From NCBI GenBank assembly GCA_947062645.1, contig CAMSQT010000002.1, positions 1 to 31,356 on the forward strand: a stretch of DNA of 31,356 nucleotides. The letters run 5' to 3'. Source of the stretch: an uncultured Clostridium sp. Its GTDB lineage: Bacteria > Bacillota > Clostridia > TANB77 > CAG-508. The notes beneath the pieces were generated by a model. That model was not told the DNA's origin, made no database searches, and worked only from the letters and a program-made list of their open reading frames with translations. The translations under genes and the position numbers were made by a program. Shown in pieces: positions 26,586-31,356 of the stretch. The first letter of the stretch is position 1. The number at the start of each line of letters is the position of its first letter.

Positions 26586-27483
26586 TTATAAAGTTTGCTC
26601 TTTTCTTGGCTCAAAAGTAGATATTTGTTTTAGCTTTTCGAATATTTTTCTTTCTTGGTCAGTTAGTTTTTTTGGTACAAGTACTTTGATTTCAGCAATT
26701 AGGTCTCCTCTTACACCTTCCATATTTTTGTAACCTTTTCCTTGGATTTTGATTTTTTCTCCACTTTGAATTCCGCCGTGGTATGTAGATTTTGGTTTCT
26801 TGGTCATAGTCAATAGAGTTAACATTTGCTTTTACGCCTAATACTGCTTCCCATGGTGTTAGATATAAATCCGTATATAAATCATTTGCTTTTAGTTTGA
26901 ATTTTTTAGTATCTTCTATGTTTATTTTTATGACTAAATCTCCATTTTTTCCGCCATTTTCTCCAGGTTTTCCTTGTCCAATTAGGCGAATTTTTTCTCC
27001 ATTTTGAATGCCTTGTGGTATTTTGATTTCGATGTTTTTGTTTTTTCCTTCATAAGTTCGAAAGGATAACTTTTTTTCCATTCCATAGTAGGCTTCTTCG
27101 ATGCTAATGTTTATTTCGGTTTCGATGTTTTCTCCTTTTTTAGTTATGTTATGTTTTATATTGTGGGAAGCCTTTTCTTGTTTTTCTATGTTTCCTATAA
27201 ACATTTCTAGCATTTTTCCTTTTTCTCCTTTTCCGGAAAATGCTTTTTGCCCTTTGTTAAATCGTGCATTCCAGATTCTATCGTATTTTCTTTTTGAGGC
27301 TGGAACAGATAGGGTTCTGTAGGCTTCATTTATATCTTTTATTTTTTCTTCTGCTAAATTGTCTCCTACGTTTAAATCTGGGTGATATTTTTTGGCAGCT
27401 TGACGGTAGGCTATTTTTATTTCTTCGATTGATACATGACTTGTTTCTAAGTCTAATATTTTATAGTAATTTTTGAATACCAT
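26586..27483 (-). CDS. DnaJ-like co-chaperone without zinc finger (CbpA type), one +1 CGG site
   Basis: The start chosen is the ATG at 27483, eight bases after AGGAAGG; an ATG at 27492 directly abuts that site. Skipping the C at 26778 gives 298 residues. The J domain has KNYYKILDL, KKYHPDLNVG with the HPD motif, and NEAYRTLS. There is no CxxCxGxG zinc repeat; the C-terminal domains follow with EINISIEEAYYGMEKKL, IPQGIQNGEKIRLIGQG and IYIPGGIQSGEKIKIQGKG. It should stimulate a DnaK ATPase. Gly236 is restored in the second IPxG segment, which parallels the unshifted IPQG of the first. Confidence 0.9.
26775..26778 (-). other. +1 recoding site, DnaJ-like Gly236 (CGGC)
   Basis: The coding strand reads ata cca CGG CGG aat. 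Skipping one C gives IPGGIQSGEKIKIQGKGY. Although two CGG triplets stand in tandem, only the first is in frame after the shift, and one C suffices. Confidence 0.88.
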
Positions 27484-27536
27484 TTTTAACATCCTTCCTA
27501 AAATTTTTTCAGGTAAGGCTATTATACCACATATTG

Positions 27537-27569
27537 AAAAAAAATCCATAGTTATTATGGATTTTTTTT
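27537..27569 (-). terminator. Terminator of the Pr6Pr-like gene
   Basis: AAAAAATCCATA and TATGGATTTTTT form a stem with a five-base loop. The stem contains the stop codon at 27555, so the gene ends inside its own terminator. Confidence 0.75.
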
Positions 27570-28238
27570 ATCTAATTTTTTTCTTTTGTTTTTTGTTGCA
27601 AGTTTCCTATCTAGGAAAATAAATATATACCCCATTACTATGATACCAATTGCTATTCCCACAATATAAATAATTACAGCTTTTATACCTATTTGTTCAT
27701 AATCTAAAAAGAAATATGCATATTTTCTAGAACCTCCTATTGCATAAAAATAGCCTTTCCCTGAATAGACAAAAATAAGATATAAAAATGGAAAAACTAA
27801 CCACAAGAAAGGGTCATATTTTTTTAGTCTTCCTTTTTCGTCAAAGACATAATCTCCTATTACTAATAAAGGCGATAGTCCATGCACTAAAAAATTAGCA
27901 AACTTTTTTCCAATGTCTTGACTTGTATAGGAAACTGCATACATTGGGAAATCATTTGGCAATAGTGTTGATAGGTAGATAATAAAAGTTAGAAAAATAG
28001 AAATACTGATAGCTCCTTTTAAATGAGGATACCATTTTTTTCTTTGATAATTACATCCTGTTATATCTCCTATTATGAAAAAGAAATATGCTATTAAACA
28101 AACCAAATTACTTTGTGTTGTATAATAGGATAATAGGAATTTTATAAAACTTGTATACTTAAAACTTAATGTAATTCCTATACATAAACTTGCAAAAACG
28201 ATTCGCCGATAAACAAAAGAATTTTCTTTTTTATTCAT
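27555..28238 (-). CDS. Pr6Pr-like multi-spanning membrane protein; holds the only unshifted in-frame CGG
   Basis: The product is 227 residues with about six hydrophobic spans, including LVCLIAYFFFIIG, AISISIFLTFIIYLSTL and AVIIYIVGIAIGIIVMGYIFIF, and the YYTTQSNLVCLIA and VHGLSPLLVIGDYVFDEKG segments typical of Pr6Pr family proteins. Function unknown. The ATG at 28238 follows AAAGGAG. Codon 11 is an in-frame CGG (28206-28208, tat CGG cga atc) read here as Arg; a +1 skip would stop after about 19 residues. It is the single exception to the recoding pattern. It lies 65 bases after ddl. Confidence 0.75.
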   Translation of the reverse strand: MNKKENSFVYRRIVFASLCIGITLSFKYTSFIKFLLSYYTTQSNLVCLIAYFFFIIGDITGCNYQRKKWYPHLKGAISISIFLTFIIYLSTLLPNDFPMYAVSYTSQDIGKKFANFLVHGLSPLLVIGDYVFDEKGRLKKYDPFLWLVFPFLYLIFVYSGKGYFYAIGGSRKYAYFFLDYEQIGIKAVIIYIVGIAIGIIVMGYIFIFLDRKLATKNKRKKLDKKNP

Positions 28239-28303
28239 AGCTTCTCCTTTCAGCTTTAACGTTTTCGTTTTCTATGTTATTATATTCCTTTTTCTTTCTT
28301 TTT

Positions 28304-29356
28304 TCAAGAAAGTTTACTTAATTCGATTAATTTATTTAGTAATTCTTGATAATCAATACCACTTGACTCAAACAATTTAGGGTACATACTAATATGAGTA
28401 AATCCTGGTAAAGTATTGATTTCATTGATATAGATTTGGTTACTATCCTTTTCGATAAAAAAGTCAACTCTTGCTAAGCCTTTTCCGTCAATTGCTTTAA
28501 AGGCCTTTATGGCTTGGCTTCTAATTTCATTTTCTAACTCTTTTTCGATATCTGCTGGTATTTGTGTTTTAGATTGTTCATTTTTATATTTTGCTTCATA
28601 ACTATAAAATTCTGTAGCTGCTTTTACTTCCCCTACTGTGGAAGCTATTACTTCTTCGTTTCCTAAAACAGCACATTCTACTTCTCTTCCTTGAATACCT
28701 TCTTCAATTAAAATTTTATAATCAAATTGAGTGGCATATTTTATGTATTCTTTTAATTCTTCTTTGTCGTTTGCCTTGTTAATTCCTACACTTGAACCAG
28801 AATTGGATGGCTTGATAAACATTGGAAATTTTATATTTTCGGTTATTTTATTGGCAACTTCTTCTAGGCTTACTGTTTGTTCATTAAATTGGTTGTCTAC
28901 ATAAATATAATTTTCTTTGTTTTTTCTTATATATTGATATTTTGCTTGTTTTAGTCCTGCTTTTTCGAAAATAATTTTGGTGTATACTTTATCCATTCCT
29001 ACACTTGAGGCTAAAACTTTGCAACCTACATATGGTTTTTTTAATAGTTCAAATAGTCCTTGTATTGTTCCATCTTCTCCATATAATCCATGCAATACAG
29101 GAAATAGGATATCTAAATTTTTTAAGTAGTTTATTGGGTTTTCTATTTTTTCTTTGCTTTTTGCTTGACTTCCAAATTTTTGGTCTTCTTTTGGTTTTTC
29201 TGCTTCATACCAAATACCATCTTTCCCAATATAGATAGGATAGATTTCATATTTAGTCTCATCTAAGTTTCTTAAGATAGAATTTCCTGATGCTACTGAT
29301 ACCTCATTTTCGGTTGACATTCCTCCAAAAATGACACCTATTTTTTCTTTTTTCAT
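28304..29356 (-). CDS. ddl: D-alanine--D-alanine ligase
   Basis: The product is 350 residues, the standard Ddl length. The N-terminus is KIGVIFGGMSTENEVSVASG, followed by LFPVLHGLYGEDGTIQGLFE, the ATP-grasp region with FIKPSNSGSSVGINKA, EGIQGREVECAVLGN, and the metal-ligand motif INEINTLPGFTHISMYPKLF near the end. It joins two D-Ala for the peptidoglycan stem, in the cytoplasm. It follows murF by 48 bases, which makes the D-Ala-D-Ala substrate of MurF. An ATG follows AAAGGAA. No in-frame CGG. Confidence 0.96.
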   Translation of the reverse strand: MKKEKIGVIFGGMSTENEVSVASGNSILRNLDETKYEIYPIYIGKDGIWYEAEKPKEDQKFGSQAKSKEKIENPINYLKNLDILFPVLHGLYGEDGTIQGLFELLKKPYVGCKVLASSVGMDKVYTKIIFEKAGLKQAKYQYIRKNKENYIYVDNQFNEQTVSLEEVANKITENIKFPMFIKPSNSGSSVGINKANDKEELKEYIKYATQFDYKILIEEGIQGREVECAVLGNEEVIASTVGEVKAATEFYSYEAKYKNEQSKTQIPADIEKELENEIRSQAIKAFKAIDGKGLARVDFFIEKDSNQIYINEINTLPGFTHISMYPKLFESSGIDYQELLNKLIELSKLS

Positions 29357-29404
29357 ACTTCTTATTTCCTTTCTTTTTAGCCTAGTTTAATCGAAATCCC
29401 TGTT

Positions 29405-30799
29405 CTAGAAAATTTTTTGTATTTTTTCTGGCAATTCATAAAATCTCATACCATTTGATGCTTTTAGTAAGATTACATCTTCTTCTTTTATGATTTGTTT
29501 TAATTTTTCTATAATTTCTTCTTGATTTTTGCAATCTATAATAGCTTCTTCTTTCATCCCTTCTTGCTTAGCCTGTTTGGAAATAGCTTTTGCATTTTTC
29601 CCACTGGTAATTAAGATGTCAATTTTGTTTTGATAAACAACTTTTCCTACCTCTTCATGTAATTTTTCTGTATATTCTCCTAGTTCTAGCATATCTCCTA
29701 GTATAGCAATTTTTCGATTATTTTTAAATTCTGCTAAATATTTTAAACTTGCTTTCATAGATTCTAAGCTTGCATTGTAAGCATCGTTTATTATTTTAAT
29801 CCCATTTGGCATTTGGGTTATGTCCATTCTTTTTTTTGTTAGTTCAAATTCTTCAATTCCTTTTATGATTTTTTCGGTTTCGATGTTTAAGGCTTTTCCT
29901 ACACTTACGGCACATAGTGCATTTAGAATAAAGTGTTCTCCTCCTACTGGAACGGTTATTTTTATTTCTTTATCGTTTATGTTACAAGTAAATTTTCCTT
30001 GGTTTTCTTTTAATTCTATATTTTGTGCGTTGATATCACTTGGCTCTTTTATTCCGTAAGTATAGATATCATAATTATTTTGGTTTTTTTGTTCCCAGTT
30101 ATGTAATAAATCGTTGTCGTTGTTTAGGATAATTTTTGGATTTTGGGTGCCTTCTAATATTTCTAGTTTTGCTTTTAGAATGTTTTCTCTTGAGCCTAAG
30201 TTTCCTATGTGTGAGGTTCCTATGTTGGTGATAATACATAAGTCTGGTTTAGCTATGTTGCTAAGTAATTTAATTTCGCCAAAATGATTCATTCCCATTT
30301 CTAATACAAGGGCTTCTTCGTCTTGTAATTTTAGTACTGTAAATGGTAATCCTATGTTGTTGTTGTTGTTCCCTTCTGTTTTTAGTGTTTTGTATTTTTG
30401 GGTTACTACGTTTGCTACAATGTCTTTTGTGCTAGTTTTTCCAACGCTTCCTGTAATTGCAATTACTGGTATTTGATATTTTTCTCTTTTTTTCTTAGCA
30501 ATTTTATATAGAGCTTCTAAGGTGTCTTCTACTTTTATGATATTTTTGTCAGCATATTTTTTTTTGTCTTCTTGGCTAATTGGAATATTTTCTATTATGA
30601 CCGTACTTGCTCCTTGGTCTAGAGCTTGCTTCCAAAATTGGTTACCATCAAAGTTTTCTCCTTTGATTGCTATGTAAGTATCTCCTTGTTTTATGGTTCT
30701 GGTGTCTTTAGAGAAGTTTTGACATATTTCTTCTTGGTTTCCTTGTATTAGTTCTGCGTTTGTTTCTTCTATTATTTCTTTTATTTTTAAGTTTTTCAT
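29405..30799 (-). CDS. murF: UDP-MurNAc-tripeptide--D-Ala-D-Ala ligase MurF
   Basis: The product is 464 residues. The N-terminal MurF domain has DTRTIKQGDTYIAIKGENFDG, the central domain the ATP loop AITGSVGKTSTKDIVANV near residue 112 and LVLEMGMNHFGEI, and the C-terminal domain NDAYNASLESMKASL and LGDMLELGEYTEKLH. It adds D-Ala-D-Ala to the UDP-MurNAc peptide in the cytoplasm. It leads a murF-ddl transcript. An ATG follows GGAAGG. No in-frame CGG. Confidence 0.96.
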   Translation of the reverse strand: MKNLKIKEIIEETNAELIQGNQEEICQNFSKDTRTIKQGDTYIAIKGENFDGNQFWKQALDQGASTVIIENIPISQEDKKKYADKNIIKVEDTLEALYKIAKKKREKYQIPVIAITGSVGKTSTKDIVANVVTQKYKTLKTEGNNNNNIGLPFTVLKLQDEEALVLEMGMNHFGEIKLLSNIAKPDLCIITNIGTSHIGNLGSRENILKAKLEILEGTQNPKIILNNDNDLLHNWEQKNQNNYDIYTYGIKEPSDINAQNIELKENQGKFTCNINDKEIKITVPVGGEHFILNALCAVSVGKALNIETEKIIKGIEEFELTKKRMDITQMPNGIKIINDAYNASLESMKASLKYLAEFKNNRKIAILGDMLELGEYTEKLHEEVGKVVYQNKIDILITSGKNAKAISKQAKQEGMKEEAIIDCKNQEEIIEKLKQIIKEEDVILLKASNGMRFYELPEKIQKIF

Positions 30800-30826
30800 G
30801 GCTACCTTCCTTTTTTCTTTTGTTAG

Positions 30827-30855
30827 ATTATATGCTTATTTTTTGTTTTTTGCAA
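30827..30855 (-). promoter_or_regulatory. Promoter of murF-ddl
   Basis: On the minus strand TTGCAA (30855-30850), 17 bases, TATAAT (30832-30827), close to the murF start. The -35 box borders the terminator of the upstream gene. Confidence 0.6.
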
Positions 30856-30858
30856 CCT

Positions 30859-30895
30859 AAAAAAGGAAGAAAATTATTGCATTTTACTTCCTTCT
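30859..30895 (-). terminator. Terminator of the Rpn-like gene
   Basis: On the minus strand GGAAG and CTTCC pair across about 15 bases and are followed by TTTTTTT, right after the stop at 30901. Confidence 0.55.
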
Positions 30896-30900
30896 TCTTT

Positions 30901-31356
30901 TTATAGTTTTTCTATTTCTTCTTTTGCTAACCCTGTAATTTCTATTATTTCTTCTATTTCCATGTTTTTATTTAAAAGTTTTTGGGCTATTTCTAGTTTT
31001 CCTTCTACTCGCCCTTCTGCTCGCCCTTCTTTTCGTCCTTCTTCTCGCCCTTCTGCTCGCCCTTCTTCTCGTCCTTCTTCTCTCCCTTTTTTTCTTCCTT
31101 CTTCTCGTCCTTCTGCCCTTCCTTCTTCTATTCCTTCCGCTATTCCTTCCGCTATTCCCCTAGTTCGCCCCTCTGCTATTGCTTTTTCTCTTTCTTTTTT
31201 TATAAGTTCTTCTCGTTCCTTTGCCTCCCTAGCTTCTCTAGCCTCTCTGGATCTTTGGTCAAGTTCATACATTTCTTGTGATAAATCATACATTTCTTGC
31301 ATTTCTTTGTTTTTACTGAGTCTTTTATTTTCTTTGTTTGCTTTTGCAATTGCTTC
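30901..31356 (-). CDS. C-terminal part of an Rpn/PD-(D/E)XK nuclease family protein, 5' end outside window
   Basis: The frame is open to the right window edge, so only the last 151 residues are seen. They consist of a charged helix (ELDQRSREAREAREAKEREE), about 15 tandem four-residue units of the type (A/E)EGR, EEGR or KEGR, and a closing NKNMEIEEIIEITGLAKEEI motif. This tail is characteristic of Rpn family recombination-promoting nuclease/putative transposase proteins, whose nuclease domain would lie beyond the edge. The repeat is likely to vary in copy number. No in-frame CGG is seen here. Confidence 0.8.
   Translation of the reverse strand, partial: EAIAKANKENKRLSKNKEMQEMYDLSQEMYELDQRSREAREAREAKEREELIKKEREKAIAEGRTRGIAEGIAEGIEEGRAEGREEGRKKGREEGREEGRAEGREEGRKEGRAEGRVEGKLEIAQKLLNKNMEIEEIIEITGLAKEEIEKL

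Noticed and set aside
3749..27483. Nine pseudogenes caused by random frameshifts
   Set aside because: All breaks are the same single C before GGN, all motifs survive, no other indels or premature stops are present, and several genes are normally essential. Decay would give mixed indel types.
3749..27483. Homopolymer or basecalling indels from long-read assembly
   Set aside because: The sites are not in homopolymers, the long T and A runs of the window show no coding errors, and the signature follows the coding strand on both genomic strands. Raw reads should still be checked.
1..31356. tRNA, rRNA, CRISPR array or insertion sequence
   Set aside because: No cloverleaf-like gene, no regularly spaced direct repeats and no transposase with terminal repeats were seen by eye. 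In particular the tRNA-Gly predicted from the recoding is not in this window.

Overview
This is an AT-rich, low-GC Gram-positive chromosome segment. Clostridia-like gene content supports that: a divisome/elongasome block, ddl and murF, MecA, CotF-type spore coat proteins, and an SbcCD-like (YhaO/YhaN) nuclease pair. Most genes lie on the minus strand, with strong AGGAGG-type ribosome binding sites, sigma-A type promoters (TTGNNN-17-TATAAT) and short hairpin terminators. I cannot name the species; an uncultured gut-type Clostridia member is a reasonable guess.

Layout from left to right. 1-1962 is a truncated secreted surface protein. 2354-3119 holds two small plus-strand genes of unknown function that meet minC head-on. 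3122-9385 is one long minus-strand operon, DUF4321 protein - radC - mreB - mreC - mreD - PBP2 (mrdA) - minC, for rod shape and septum placement. 9580-10205 is a plus-strand mecA-like adaptor gene. 10212-10473 is a large imperfect inverted repeat. 10477-16050 holds an M23 peptidase, two coat-like proteins and two paralogous secreted proteins that share a 557-bp identical block. 16051-20510 holds pcrA, a ZIP metal transporter and prfA. 20642-23570 is the YhaO/YhaN pair. 23704-26474 is a VirD4-like coupling ATPase with two small companions. 26586-30799 holds a DnaJ-like chaperone, a membrane protein, ddl and murF. 30901 to the right edge is the C-terminus of an Rpn-type nuclease.

The outstanding feature is in decoding. 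Nine otherwise intact, mostly core genes (PBP2, mreB, mecA, pcrA, ZIP, prfA, the SbcD/YhaO-like gene, virD4, dnaJ) look frameshifted, and would be called pseudogenes by a standard pipeline. All 20 breaks are the same event: an in-frame CGG at which dropping the single C gives GGN (glycine) and restores the family sequence. Dropping exactly one C per site makes every gene length a multiple of three and ends it at its natural stop. The restored glycines include the RF1 GGQ motif, the Walker A loops of PcrA and VirD4, the DIGGGT motif of MreB and the GHxH metal motif of the YhaO-like nuclease. The polarity follows the coding strand, including in the plus-strand mecA. The same CGGN tetramers occur many times out of frame with no indel. 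By my hand count 20 of 21 in-frame CGG codons behave this way; the exception is codon 11 of the membrane protein at 27555-28238. I infer that this organism decodes CGGN as glycine with a +1 shift, either by a quadruplet-reading tRNA-Gly or by out-of-frame tRNA-Gly entry at an unassigned CGG codon.
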